This document shows, piece by piece, positions 7,686 to 15,957 of a stretch of DNA of 64,000 nt. Within the stretch, counting starts at the first letter, position 1, and each line of letters opens with the position of its first letter. This DNA comes from Aeromicrobium erythreum. Its GTDB lineage: Bacteria > Actinomycetota > Actinomycetes > Propionibacteriales > Nocardioidaceae. The stretch lies in contig NZ_CP011502.1 in NCBI RefSeq assembly GCF_001509405.1, forward strand, positions 3,100,001 through 3,164,000, read 5' to 3'. The notes beneath the pieces were generated by a model. The model did not search any database, was not told the DNA's origin, and saw only the letters and a program-made list of their open reading frames with translations. Position numbers and translations under genes: made by a program.

Positions 7686-8924
7686 TCAGGCCGCCACGAG
7701 CACGCCCGCGGCGACGAGCCGGCGCGCGGTCTCGTGCCCGAGACGGGCGACGGTGACCACCTGGCCGTCGAGCAGCCCGTGGAGCACGTCGGCCTCGAGG
7801 TCGGCGACGTCGACGTCGACCCCCCGGCCGCGCAGGTGCCCGTCCGCGACGTGCGCCGCCAGGCTGCCGCGCAGCACGAGCGCGGTGTCGTCGGTGAGCC
7901 CCTGGGCCAGGCGCAGCTGCGCCAGCGGACCCACGGGTGCGGCGCGGCCCGACGTGCCGTCGCGCCCCCCGAGCGCGGCGGCGAGCGTGTCGGTGGGCAC
8001 GGCGCGGACGGCGGCCAGCAGCCGGTCGCGCACCAGCTCGGCGTGGGCGTGGAGGTCGTCGGGGTCGGCGACGTCGACGCCCAGGGGCAGCGACGTGCGG
8101 ACGTCGGGGTCGTCGGCGACCGCAGCCAGGGCCGCGGCCACGACCTCCTCGGCGAGGTGGTGGCGGTTCCAGGTGTGGACGCCGAACGTCAGGTGCGTGC
8201 TGACGTCGCCGAGCGCCGTCGCGGCGTGGAGGGTGCCGCGCGGGAGGTACAGGACGTCGCCGGGCTCGAGCACCTCGTCGATGAGGCACTCGCGCTCCGC
8301 CTCGGCGCGCACGGCCTCGCGACGGTCGGTCCAGGGCTGGTCGCGCAAGGGCGCCTCGTGGACGGGGGCGTGGATGCGCCAGCGCTTGGCGCCGGAGATC
8401 TGCAGGACGAACACGTCGTGCACGTCGTAGTGGTCGTCGAAGCCGCGCGACTGCGGCGGCGTGACGTACGCGTTGACCTGGACGGGGTGGCCCAGGTCGG
8501 CGACGAGCTGCTGGGCGAACGCCACGACCGGGGGCCAGGTGCGGTGCAGGGCCTGCAGCACGAGCGTGGCGCCGTCGGCGAACAGTGCCGTGAGGCGCGT
8601 GTCGTCGACCTGGTCGGCGATGCCGGCACCCACGCCGCCGCCGGACGTGAAGGCGCGGGTGGGCAGGGTGCTGCCGTCCTTCGCGACCCGCAGGAAGGGG
8701 GTGCGCAGGCCGTGGGTGGAGACGAGGTCGTCGACCGCGGTCTCGCCGAAGAGGTCGTCGAAGGCGCCGGGCAGGTCGGCCGCGCGGGTGAGCAGCGGCG
8801 CCCGACCCCACGTGTCGGCGGCGAAGCCGACGGGGTCGACGACCAGCCGACGCAGGGCCGGACGACCGGGGGCGACGTCAGGTGACGTCGTCCCGGTCGG
8901 CCCGCCCTGCTCGGTGGTGGTCAC
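7686..8924 (-). CDS. JmjC/cupin-domain oxygenase (ribosomal-oxygenase-like)
   Basis: A 412-residue cupin protein of the JmjC type. FDDHYDVHDVFVLQISGAKR holds the iron-binding HxD (His165, Asp167) and the lysine-rich strand that follows; YLPRGTLHAA supplies the distal His233. NAYVTPPQSRG upstream is typical of the RoxA/MINA53/NO66 group that hydroxylates ribosomal proteins using Fe(II) and 2-oxoglutarate. A C-terminal winged-helix-like part (about 330-412) is also usual in that group. It sits between a small repeat-protein gene (upstream, 3 bases away) and the sucrase/ferredoxin-like gene; whether the repeat protein is a substrate is untested. Ribosomal protein hydroxylation is the default expectation. 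Confidence 0.85.
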   Translation of the reverse strand: MTTTEQGGPTGTTSPDVAPGRPALRRLVVDPVGFAADTWGRAPLLTRAADLPGAFDDLFGETAVDDLVSTHGLRTPFLRVAKDGSTLPTRAFTSGGGVGAGIADQVDDTRLTALFADGATLVLQALHRTWPPVVAFAQQLVADLGHPVQVNAYVTPPQSRGFDDHYDVHDVFVLQISGAKRWRIHAPVHEAPLRDQPWTDRREAVRAEAERECLIDEVLEPGDVLYLPRGTLHAATALGDVSTHLTFGVHTWNRHHLAEEVVAAALAAVADDPDVRTSLPLGVDVADPDDLHAHAELVRDRLLAAVRAVPTDTLAAALGGRDGTSGRAAPVGPLAQLRLAQGLTDDTALVLRGSLAAHVADGHLRGRGVDVDVADLEADVLHGLLDGQVVTVARLGHETARRLVAAGVLVAA

Positions 8925-8927
8925 GAC

Positions 8928-9170
8928 TCAGTGCGCCGAGCCGTCGGCGCCACCGTCGGCGCCACCGTCCTGCACGCCCGGCGTGCCCTCGGCGCCACCG
9001 TCAGCGGGGCCCTCGGCGCCACCGTCAGCGCCGCCGTCCTGCACGCCCGGCGTGCCCTCGGCGCCACCGTCAGCGGGGCCCTCGGCGCCACCGTCGGCGC
9101 CGCCGTCCTGGACACCCGGGGTGCCCTCGGCGCCACCGTCAGCGGGTCCTTCAAGGTTCTGCTCGCTCAT
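8928..9170 (-). CDS. small protein of three 23-residue acidic Gly/Ala repeats
   Basis: An 80-residue frame starting MSEQNLEGPADGG at ATG 9170 with AGGAACC-type upstream sequence. After seven residues it consists almost only of a 23-residue unit (GGADGGAEGPADGGAEGTPG then VQD), repeated three times at a strict 69-base period, ending in DGSAH. It is strongly acidic, has no Cys, Lys or Arg in the repeats, and no predicted membrane segment or signal peptide. The stop is 3 bases before the JmjC oxygenase start, so the two are very likely one transcript. I do not recognise the family. It could be a low-complexity protein or a modified peptide. Confidence 0.6.
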   Translation of the reverse strand: MSEQNLEGPADGGAEGTPGVQDGGADGGAEGPADGGAEGTPGVQDGGADGGAEGPADGGAEGTPGVQDGGADGGADGSAH

Positions 9171-9175
9171 GAGGT
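8969..9175. repeat. three tandem 69-bp repeats inside the small acidic protein gene
   Basis: On the plus strand units begin CCTGCACGCC at 8969 and 9038 and CCTGGACACC at 9107, exactly 69 bases apart, each followed by CGGCGTGCCCTCGGCGCC or a near copy. Units one and two are almost identical and unit three has a few changes. The period is a multiple of three, so the frame is preserved. This looks like recent in-frame expansion. Confidence 0.85.
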
Positions 9176-9250
9176 TCCTCCTCGAGTCGGGTACGCGGCG
9201 GGTGCCGCGAGACCCAGCCTGGCACCGTGCGCGGACGTCGCAACTCGGCG

Positions 9251-9868
9251 TCAGGCGCCCGTCCCGGGACGCTCGTCGCGCTCGTGCAGCTGACCCTTGA
9301 GGTCGCGCACCTGGCGCCTGCGACGGTGGGCCAGCGCGCCCGTGACGGTGAGGATGACGACGAGTGCGACGGCTCCCACCGCACCGATCGCGCTGGCCAC
9401 GCGGAAGCCCGGCGCGTCGACGTCGAGGATCCGCTCGCCGGCGTGCGCGGCACTGCCGGCTCCGACGACGATCGACAGCGTGAACCAGTTGGGGGCGGCC
9501 AGCACGACGGCCACGAGGAGCAGGATCCCGCGCCAGGTCCAGCTGAAGAACCGCCGGCGCAGCTGCACGACGACGAGCAGCGGCACGATGGTGAACACGA
9601 ACCCGTAGAAGAGCCCCCACAGGACGCCGCTCGTGATGTCGCCGTTGACCTGGTCGGCCACGCGCTGCGCCCACCAGCGCGGGAAGAACGCCCCCGCCAC
9701 GAGGGCCAGCAGGTAGACCACGGCCACGCCCACCAGCACGGCCGCGAGGCGCTTGACCCATCGCTTGGGGTCGACCTCGGAGGGCACGTAGCGTCGTTCG
9801 TCCTTGCCGTGGCTGCGGTCGACGTCGTGGTCGTCGCGGGCCGGTCGCTGCACCTGGTCGTCGCTCAT
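9251..9868 (-). CDS. putative membrane protein with four hydrophobic segments
   Basis: A 205-residue protein from ATG 9868. The first 40 residues are hydrophilic and charged (MSDDQVQRPARDDHDVDRSH), followed by about four transmembrane stretches: LAAVLVGVAVVYLLALVAGA, GLFYGFVFTIVPLLVVVQL, ILLLVAVVLAAPNWFTLSIV and GAVGAVALVVILTVTGAL. The tail is basic then mixed charge (RRRRQVRDLKGQLHERDE). The layout is common among actinobacterial permease-like proteins of unknown function. No neighbour gives a clear job. Confidence 0.75.
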   Translation of the reverse strand: MSDDQVQRPARDDHDVDRSHGKDERRYVPSEVDPKRWVKRLAAVLVGVAVVYLLALVAGAFFPRWWAQRVADQVNGDITSGVLWGLFYGFVFTIVPLLVVVQLRRRFFSWTWRGILLLVAVVLAAPNWFTLSIVVGAGSAAHAGERILDVDAPGFRVASAIGAVGAVALVVILTVTGALAHRRRRQVRDLKGQLHERDERPGTGA

Positions 9869-9930
9869 GGACCCATCGTCGCGCGGCCGGCGGCCGTGCA
9901 CCAGTCCAACGGCGACGGCGTCGTCGCAGG

Positions 9931-11079
9931 TCAGGAGGCTGCTGCCAGCGCCGCCCAGTCGGCCTTCGACCAGCGACCCGTGACCGGGCGACCGAGCGCC
10001 TGCTGCCGCGCCTTGACGGCGGCGACGGTCCGCGGCCCGAGGTAACCGTTGCGGTCGGCGCGCGGCACCGCGAGCGCGACCTGCAGCACCAGCACGGACT
10101 TGCCCGTCGCCCACGGACCGAGGGTGGTCGGGTAGTTCTTCGCGCCGTAGCGCGCCGCCTCGCCCGACGTCATCGAGCCGGCAGCGTCCCAGGTCGTGCT
10201 GGCCGGGACGAGCGAGGACCACGTCGGCTGGTCGAGGGTCGCCGTGGGCGGCAGGTCGTGCGCCTTCTGGTAGCGCGCGAGCGCGGACCGCGTGGTGGTG
10301 TCGAGCGTGCCGGTGACCTTGACGCCCAGCGCGGTCTGCGCCGAACGCACGGTCGACGCGCGCGAGCCGAGCTCCTCGGTGCTGCGCGACGTCTTGCGCA
10401 CGAGGGCGGTGAGCGCGGGACAGGGAGTCGTGCGTGCCTGGCCGTTCACGACGCCGGGCTGGCCGCTGTACCGGGCGCACGGACCGTAGTCGACCGGGTG
10501 GACCTTGCCCGTCCAGAAGCTGGTGGTGCCACGGGCACCGTTCCAGCTGAACGAGACGTGCACGTGGTCGCGGTGGCCCGAGCTGGGCCGCCAGCCCTCC
10601 TTGGCCCGGTAGATGGCCCAGATCTTCTCGTTGTAGATGACGTACATGACGCCCAGTCGCCGGGCGTTCGTGCCGCCGTCCTTCGTGAGCCAGGCCAGGA
10701 AGTCCGCCGCCGCGGCGCGCTCGGACGGCTTCGTGACGTCGACCATCCAGTCCCACGCGCGGCCGTCGGCGTGCTCGGAGACCCCCTCGGTGCAGCTGCG
10801 GGCCGTGTTCCCCGCGCCGCCGACGCCGTAGGTGCGCATGACCAGGTCACGCGTCAGCGCGACGCCGCGTGGCGTGCCGGGCTGGCAGGCCACCTGCGGC
10901 ACGTACGCCGAGGCCGGGTCGACGTCCTTCGGCAGCGTCACGGGCGCCTTGAGCCCCTTCGGCTTCGACGGGAACGCCACCGGGGTCGACGATGCCGCCG
11001 TCGACGTGGTGCCGCTGATGGCGGTGAGCGTGGTCGCGCACAGCAGTGCGGCGACACACGCGAGCCCGAGCCTGCGCAT
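9931..11079 (-). CDS. secreted M15-like peptidase domain with two peptidoglycan-binding repeats
   Basis: A 382-residue exported protein from ATG 11079. Residues 1-29 form a Sec signal peptide (MRRLGLACVAALLCATTLTA then AxA). The middle domain holds HADGRAWDWMVD (His103, Asp110) and HRDHVHVSFSW (His172, His174), the metal-ligand pattern of the M15/VanY-like C-terminal domain common in actinobacterial wall proteins. Two PG_binding_1-like repeats follow (about 235-300 and 320-382). It probably cuts or binds cell-wall peptides outside the cell. It is immediately downstream of the PBP4-type gene on the same strand with a 105-base gap, consistent with a wall-remodelling neighbourhood. Confidence 0.83.
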   Translation of the reverse strand: MRRLGLACVAALLCATTLTAISGTTSTAASSTPVAFPSKPKGLKAPVTLPKDVDPASAYVPQVACQPGTPRGVALTRDLVMRTYGVGGAGNTARSCTEGVSEHADGRAWDWMVDVTKPSERAAAADFLAWLTKDGGTNARRLGVMYVIYNEKIWAIYRAKEGWRPSSGHRDHVHVSFSWNGARGTTSFWTGKVHPVDYGPCARYSGQPGVVNGQARTTPCPALTALVRKTSRSTEELGSRASTVRSAQTALGVKVTGTLDTTTRSALARYQKAHDLPPTATLDQPTWSSLVPASTTWDAAGSMTSGEAARYGAKNYPTTLGPWATGKSVLVLQVALAVPRADRNGYLGPRTVAAVKARQQALGRPVTGRWSKADWAALAAAS

Positions 11080-11184
11080 GATGATCTCCCTCGACCCGTC
11101 GGGCTTCCCCACCCGGCGGGACCACCATCCTGCGTCCCACACGTCACTCCTGCCACGAGAACGCGAGAACTACAGGACTGTTCT

Positions 11185-12588
11185 TCAGCCGCCGCAGGAG
11201 CAGCCGGCCAGGGCGGCGGCCACGTCGTCGACCGCGGCCTGCGTGACGAAGGGGTTCACGTCCTCGGTGTCGTCGGTCATGACGGCGAAGACGAGGGGCG
11301 TGCCGTCGCGGTCGGTGACGTAGCCGGCGAGGGAGTGCACGCCGGTCAGCGTGCCGGTCTTCGCCCGGACCAGGCCGCGACCGGCGGAGTCGGTGCCGAA
11401 CCGGTTCGCGAGCGTGCCGGTGAACCCGCCGACCGGGAGGTCCGCCAGCAGCGGCGCGGTGGCCGCCCGCGCCGAGGCCGCGCGCAGCACGCCGGCCAGG
11501 GTCGCCGGCGCGATCCGGTTGGCGCGCGACAGCCCGCTGCCGTCGCGCAGCCGCAGGCCCGGGACCGGGACGTCGTTCTCGCGCAGCGTGGCCACGACGG
11601 CGCGGGTCCCGTCGGCCACGCTGCCCGCGCCGCCGGCGGCGATGCCCACGTGCCGCAGCAGCACCTCGGCGGCCTCGTTGTCGCTGCGCACGAGCATCGC
11701 GTCGACGACCTGCGCGACCGTGGCGCTGCGCACCACGGCCAGGGGCTGGGCGCTCGAGCCGGGGTCGGCGCGGGTCGCGTCGCCGCGCACGCGGATGCCG
11801 GCGTCGCGCAGGTAGCCGGCGAAGCGCGCCGTGGCGTCCTGCGCGGGGGTGGTGCTCCGGACACCGTCACGCTCCCCCTGGTCGGCCCACAGGGCGCTGA
11901 CGGGCGTGACCACCTGGTCGGCGACGTAGGAGGACTCCCACGTCGGGTTGACGGCGGGCCCCGTGAACAGGCCGGCGTCGTAGCCGATCCGCACGGTCGT
12001 GCGGCCGGCGGCCCGCAGCGCGTCGGCGGTGCGCCTCGCGAGGGTGCGCAGGTCGGCGCGGTCGACACGCGTGGGTCGACTGGGCCGGGTCGAGGCGAGG
12101 TACGGGTCGCCGCCGCCGACCAGCACCACCTGCTCGCCGTCCAGCACGGTCGACGTCGAGAATCGCGCGGTCGGGTCGAGCCTGGACAACGTGGCGTACG
12201 CCGTGAGCAGCTTCGTCGTCGACGCAGGCACGAACGTCGCCGACGCGTCCCGGTCGAGCAGCGACGTGCCGTCGAGCGCCAAGACGCTCACGCCGACGCG
12301 CCCGCCGAGGTCGGGGTCGTCGAGCAGGCCCCCCACGGCGGCGCGCACGGCGTCGGGGTCGGGACGTCGGGTGACGACGGGGTCGGGGGCGGTGCGCTCG
12401 GGCACCGTGTCGAGGGTGAGCCCGGCCGGGGTCGCGACGGCCTCGGGACCGCAGGCACCGCCGCACACGAGCGGGTTGAGCCGCCCCGTGGTCCATCCGA
12501 ACGCGACGGCGGCGACGAGCGCGCCGACGAGCACGAGGGTGCCCAGCAGCCACGGCAGCCCGACCCTGCCTCGGTCACGTCGCGTCAC
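11185..12588 (-). CDS. dacB: D-alanyl-D-alanine carboxypeptidase/endopeptidase (PBP4, S13 family)
   Basis: A 467-residue penicillin-binding protein; the start chosen is GTG 12588 ([15 protein letters not shown]), with GTG 12606 as an alternative giving six more residues. A single N-terminal membrane anchor spans about 12-31. The three active-site motifs of S13 enzymes are present: SxxK at Ser123-Thr-Thr-Lys126, SDN in [12 protein letters not shown], and KTG in [13 protein letters not shown]. It trims or cleaves peptidoglycan peptide cross-links outside the membrane. The C terminus ends in CSCGG, an unusual Cys pair. It diverges from the pyrophosphatase gene across a 98-base gap that must hold both promoters. 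Confidence 0.9.
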   Translation of the reverse strand: MTRRDRGRVGLPWLLGTLVLVGALVAAVAFGWTTGRLNPLVCGGACGPEAVATPAGLTLDTVPERTAPDPVVTRRPDPDAVRAAVGGLLDDPDLGGRVGVSVLALDGTSLLDRDASATFVPASTTKLLTAYATLSRLDPTARFSTSTVLDGEQVVLVGGGDPYLASTRPSRPTRVDRADLRTLARRTADALRAAGRTTVRIGYDAGLFTGPAVNPTWESSYVADQVVTPVSALWADQGERDGVRSTTPAQDATARFAGYLRDAGIRVRGDATRADPGSSAQPLAVVRSATVAQVVDAMLVRSDNEAAEVLLRHVGIAAGGAGSVADGTRAVVATLRENDVPVPGLRLRDGSGLSRANRIAPATLAGVLRAASARAATAPLLADLPVGGFTGTLANRFGTDSAGRGLVRAKTGTLTGVHSLAGYVTDRDGTPLVFAVMTDDTEDVNPFVTQAAVDDVAAALAGCSCGG

Positions 12589-12686
12589 ATGGGCCAGACT
12601 ATGCACCCAGAGCGCAGGCCCGGTGGTCCGTCCGGCCCCGGCGACACCTCGCTCGGACGATCAGCAACCCACGAGAGGCCCGGCCC

Positions 12687-13178
12687 GTGATCTTCGATGT
12701 GACCGTGGAAATCCCCAAGGGGGAGCGCAACAAGTACGAGGTCGACCACAAGGACCACCGGATCCGCCTCGACCGCACGCTCTTCACCGCGACGCAGTAC
12801 CCGGCCGACTACGGCTTCATCGACGACACCCTGGGCCTGGACGGCGACCCGCTCGACGCGCTCGTGCTGCTGCCGTCGCCCACCTTCCCCGGCTGCGTGA
12901 TCACGTGCCGCGCGATCGGCATGTTCCGGATGACCGACGAGGCGGGTGGCGACGACAAGGTCCTGTGCGTCCCCGCGACCGACCCGCGCCAGGAGCACCT
13001 GCGCGACATCCACCACGTGGCCGAGTTCGACCGCCTGGAGATCCAGCACTTCTTCACGGTCTACAAGGACCTCGAGCCGGGCAAGTCCGTCGAGGGCTCC
13101 AACTGGACCGGCCGCGTCGAGGCCGAGGCCGAGATCGAGCGCAGCTTCCAGCGCTTCAAGGACAACGGCGGCTACTGA
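12687..13178 (+). CDS. ppa: inorganic pyrophosphatase (family I)
   Basis: A 163-residue soluble enzyme beginning at GTG 12687 ([20 protein letters not shown]). The metal-binding signature [12 protein letters not shown] (Asp52 and Asp57) and the YPADYGF segment (38-44) are intact, as is VPATDPR. It hydrolyses pyrophosphate to phosphate, pulling biosynthetic reactions forward. Length is normal for bacterial family I enzymes. A strong GC hairpin follows the stop (13182-13217) and probably ends the transcript. Confidence 0.96.
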   Translation: MIFDVTVEIPKGERNKYEVDHKDHRIRLDRTLFTATQYPADYGFIDDTLGLDGDPLDALVLLPSPTFPGCVITCRAIGMFRMTDEAGGDDKVLCVPATDPRQEHLRDIHHVAEFDRLEIQHFFTVYKDLEPGKSVEGSNWTGRVEAEAEIERSFQRFKDNGGY

Positions 13179-13181
13179 TCA

Positions 13182-13217
13182 CCGAACCCGAGGGCGCTCC
13201 GCGCCCGAGCGGTTCGG
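13182..13217 (+). terminator. hairpin after ppa
   Basis: Two nested inverted pairs, CCGAAC (13182-13187) with GTTCGG (13212-13217) and GGGCGC (13192-13197) with GCGCCC (13201-13206), form a GC-rich stem 4 bases after the ppa stop. There is no T-run, which is normal for actinobacterial terminators. Confidence 0.6.
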
Positions 13218-13218
13218 G

Positions 13219-13450
13219 GAGGTGGAGCCGTCGCAGCAGGGGCGTAGCCGCGACGGACGAGTGGTGCACCGGCGAAGCCGGTCCCGCTGGAGCCGCCGCA
13301 CGAGGGGCGTAGCCGCGGCGGAGATCGAGACCTGGTGAGCGTCCAGTCCCGAGCACGTCGACGCAGGCACGCTGAGCCGTTGCCGGGTGGTCTCGATACG
13401 TCAGGACAAGCTCGCTGGCGCTCGCCGTCCTGACGACTCGACCAGCGGAA
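13219..13450. repeat. intergenic repeat sequence, including half copy of the right-end element
   Basis: The 302-base gap between ppa and the TetR gene holds no convincing gene. At about 13223-13258 and 13290-13322 there is a roughly 35-base imperfect direct repeat built round AGGGGCGTAGCCGCG. At 13371-13386 the reverse complement of CCGGCAACGGCTCAGC occurs, followed by GGTGGTCTCGATACG (13386-13400), an inner hairpin GTCAGGAC/GTCCTGAC and ACTCGACCAGCGG (13436-13448). The last parts match one half of the palindromic units at 63617-64000. Confidence 0.75.
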
Positions 13451-13480
13451 ACCTGGCGCGCGTCCAGACCCAGCCTGACC

Positions 13481-14095
13481 TCAGGCTGAGGTCGAGCTGC
13501 GCAGCAGCGCGCGCATCGTCTCGGCGAAGACGTCGACGTCGAGCTCGGGGTCGAGCGAGCGCATGGCGCCCAGGCCGATGCCGAGGCTGAGGAGCGCGAC
13601 GGCGGCCTTGTGGGCGCCGAAGTCGAGGCGGAGGCCGGCGTCGGCGAGGACGCGGTCGATCAGGTCGGCGCTGGCCGTGACGAGCATCCGGTGACGCTTC
13701 ACGAGCTCGCCGGCGACCCAGGGGCTCTGGCGCGCGACGGCCGCGAACTCCACCTCGAGCGCCGTCCAGCGCGGCTTACCGAGCTTCTCGCGCACCCAGG
13801 CGGCGAAGGCGTCGATCCGTCCGTCGAGGTCGGTGTCGGCGGTGAACGCGGCGACGACGCCCTCGACCTGCTCCTCGTGGATGGTGTCGAGCACGGCCAT
13901 GCAGAGCTCCTCCTTGCCGGAGAAGTTGGAGTACACGGCGCCCTTGGAGAATCCGGCCGCGACGGCGACCTTGTCGAGCGAGGTACCGGCGTAGCCGTCG
14001 GCGAGGAAGAGCTCGCGCGCGACCTCGACGAGCCGTTCACGGGTCTGGGCCTGGCGTTCCGCGCGCGTGGTGCCGCGCTCGCTGTCGACGCTCAC
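13481..14095 (-). CDS. TetR/AcrR-family transcriptional regulator
   Basis: A 204-residue regulator from GTG 14095, which has a good GGGAGG ribosome-binding site just upstream. The N-terminal helix-turn-helix is clear: RERLVEVARELFLADGYAGT, then SLDKVAVAAGFSKGAVYSNF with SGKEEL. The C-terminal ligand-binding half is divergent, as usual. It is transcribed away from the Baeyer-Villiger monooxygenase gene, and a perfect inverted repeat lies between them at 14140-14158, so it very likely represses that gene (and perhaps itself) until a ketone or related substrate binds. Confidence 0.9.
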   Translation of the reverse strand: MSVDSERGTTRAERQAQTRERLVEVARELFLADGYAGTSLDKVAVAAGFSKGAVYSNFSGKEELCMAVLDTIHEEQVEGVVAAFTADTDLDGRIDAFAAWVREKLGKPRWTALEVEFAAVARQSPWVAGELVKRHRMLVTASADLIDRVLADAGLRLDFGAHKAAVALLSLGIGLGAMRSLDPELDVDVFAETMRALLRSSTSA

Positions 14096-14139
14096 CGCTG
14101 CCTCCCTGTGACGTGGTCCGCGACACTGGTCACGGAACT

Positions 14140-14158
14140 CGGATACCGATAGTATCCG
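14140..14158. promoter_or_regulatory. TetR operator between regulator and monooxygenase genes
   Basis: CGGATAC (14140-14146), five bases, then GTATCCG (14152-14158): a perfect 7-bp inverted repeat centred between the divergent TetR and monooxygenase genes. It ends 4 bases before the monooxygenase ATG at 14163, so a bound repressor would cover the start region of that transcript. Confidence 0.75.
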
Positions 14159-14162
14159 AAAC

Positions 14163-15629
14163 ATGATCACCACCGACACCCTGGTCATCGGTACCGGTTT
14201 CAGCGGCATGGGCATGGCGATGAAGCTGCGCGAGGCGGGGCGCACCGACTTCGTCGTCATCGAGAAGGCCGACGACGTCGGCGGCACCTGGCGCGACAAC
14301 ACCTACCCCGGCGCCGAGTGCGACATCCAGTCCCACATGTACTCCTTCTCCTACGAGCTGAACAAGGACTGGAGCCGCGAGTACTCCGGCCAGCAGGAGA
14401 TCTGGGAGTACATGCGCTCGGTGGCGCGCAAGCACGACCTCTACGACGTCATCCACTTCGGCACCGAGGTCACGGGCGCCGTGTGGGACGAGGACCGGCT
14501 GCGGTGGACGGTCAGCACGAGCAAGGAGACCTACGACGCCCGCGTCGTCGTGTCCGGCATCGGTGGCCTGCACATCCCGAACATCCCCGACCTGCCCGGG
14601 GCCGAGAGCTTCAGCGGCCCGCGCTTCCACTCCGCGCAGTGGCAGCACGACGTCGACCTCACCGGCAAGAAGGTCGCAGTCGTCGGAACCGGCGCGAGCG
14701 CCATCCAGTTCATCCCGCAGATCGTCGGCGACGTCGCGCAGCTCGACGTCTACCAGCGCACCGCGCCGTGGGTCGTGCCGAAGCACAACCACGACATCGA
14801 GGGCCGCAAGGGCGCCTTCATCAAGAGGCTCCCCGGCGGGACCCGCGCGTACCGCAACGCCATGTACTGGCTGAACGAGGCGCAGCAGCTGGCGTTCACC
14901 GGCCCGCTCCAGAACGTCTCCAAGGTCATGGAGAACAAGGTCTCCGACTACATCCGCCGCACCGTGAAGGACCCGGAGGTCGCGGAGAAGCTGATCCCCG
15001 ACTACCGCCTGGGCTGCAAGCGCATCCTCAAGACCGACAACTACGTCCCGGTCTACAACCGCGACAACGTCGAGCTCGTCACCGACGGCATCGAGGAGAT
15101 CACCGCCGACGGCATCCGCGCCAAGGACGGCACGTTCCGCGAGGCCGACGTCATCATCTACGGCACGGGCTTCCACGTGACCGACGCGTTCGAGTGGGTG
15201 CACGTGACCGGCAAGGGTGGCCGCGACCTGTCGAAGACGTTCAAGGAGAAGGGCATCGAGACCTACCTGGGCATCTCGGTCACCGACTTCCCGAACTTCT
15301 TCTTCCTGCTGGGCCCGAACACGGCGCTCGGCCACAACTCGGTCGTGTTCATGATCGAGCAGCAGACGAAGTGGATCATCGCGATGCTCGATGAGATGGA
15401 CGAGCGTGGTGCGCAGGCCGTCGAGCCGACGTCGCAGGCGCAGCGCGAGTTCAACGACGCCCTGCAGGAGAAGGTCAGCAAGGGCGTGTGGAGCCAGGGC
15501 GGCTGCACCAGCTGGTACCTCGACAGCCAGGGCAAGAACCGCACGATCTGGCCCGGCTTCACGTTCCGCTACTGGTGGGCGACGCGCAAGGTCGAGGCGC
15601 AGGACTTCGCGTGGGAGAAGGCGGCCTGA
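14163..15629 (+). CDS. flavin monooxygenase, Baeyer-Villiger type
   Basis: A 488-residue FAD/NADPH enzyme. GTGFSGMG (10-17) is the FAD-binding Rossmann motif and VVGTGASA (about 173-180) the NADPH one. The Baeyer-Villiger fingerprint FxGxxxHxxxW is present as FSGPRFHSAQW at 150-160, although the next position is Gln rather than Pro or Asp. ATG(T/Y)G-like IIYGTGFHVTD closes the fold. It should insert oxygen next to a carbonyl, making esters or lactones from ketones. Divergent TetR gene and operator suggest substrate induction. The start lies directly after the operator with no clear ribosome-binding site, so the mRNA may be nearly leaderless. Its 3' end overlaps the opposing 15559-15957 gene. 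Confidence 0.9.
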   Translation: MITTDTLVIGTGFSGMGMAMKLREAGRTDFVVIEKADDVGGTWRDNTYPGAECDIQSHMYSFSYELNKDWSREYSGQQEIWEYMRSVARKHDLYDVIHFGTEVTGAVWDEDRLRWTVSTSKETYDARVVVSGIGGLHIPNIPDLPGAESFSGPRFHSAQWQHDVDLTGKKVAVVGTGASAIQFIPQIVGDVAQLDVYQRTAPWVVPKHNHDIEGRKGAFIKRLPGGTRAYRNAMYWLNEAQQLAFTGPLQNVSKVMENKVSDYIRRTVKDPEVAEKLIPDYRLGCKRILKTDNYVPVYNRDNVELVTDGIEEITADGIRAKDGTFREADVIIYGTGFHVTDAFEWVHVTGKGGRDLSKTFKEKGIETYLGISVTDFPNFFFLLGPNTALGHNSVVFMIEQQTKWIIAMLDEMDERGAQAVEPTSQAQREFNDALQEKVSKGVWSQGGCTSWYLDSQGKNRTIWPGFTFRYWWATRKVEAQDFAWEKAA

Positions 15630-15957
15630 CCCGCTCTCGACCGGTCGGCGGGCCGACCGTGCTGAGGCACCGCAGCCGTCCGTCCACGAAGCACAACGCC
15701 ACGAACGGGTCGGTGGTCCGGTCGGCGCGCACGTAGACCACGCAGCCGCCGCCCGGTGGCGCCAGGTCCTGGACGGTGGGGTCGGGCGGTCCGAGGATCG
15801 CCCGCACCTCTCGTTCGCTCAGGCCCGGGACGACCTGGGCGAACGCGCGGGTGGCATCGGCGCGGCGGCCGTCGACGCGGTGCTGCAGGGCCAGGGCAGC
15901 CAGCGTGACGACGCCGGCGACGAGCAGCACGACCACCACCGCGAGTCGGCGGCTCAT
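15559..15957 (-). CDS. small anchored protein with BamE-like segment, end of bacteriocin cluster
   Basis: A 132-residue frame from ATG 15957, overlapping the upstream stop by four bases (ATGA). It has an N-terminal membrane anchor (LAVVVVLLVAGVVTLAALAL) and a small domain with PGLSEREVRAILGPPDPTV, resembling the GMSxxEVxxxLGxP turn of BamE/SmpA-like domains. The last 40 residues are Pro/Arg-rich and overlap the end of the monooxygenase gene tail to tail by 71 bases, so the true C terminus is less certain. Seventh and last gene of the circular bacteriocin cluster by position; no known bacteriocin role. Confidence 0.55.
   Translation of the reverse strand: MSRRLAVVVVLLVAGVVTLAALALQHRVDGRRADATRAFAQVVPGLSEREVRAILGPPDPTVQDLAPPGGGCVVYVRADRTTDPFVALCFVDGRLRCLSTVGPPTGRERVRPPSPTRSPAPRPCASPTSSGT

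Noticed and set aside
8969-9175. Possible CRISPR array from the 69-bp periodic repeats
   Set aside because: Units are contiguous with no unique spacers, keep a coding frame, and no cas genes are present.
13219-13480. Small gene in the ppa-TetR gap
   Set aside because: Frames there are explained by repeats, with no start plus ribosome-binding site and no protein-like composition.
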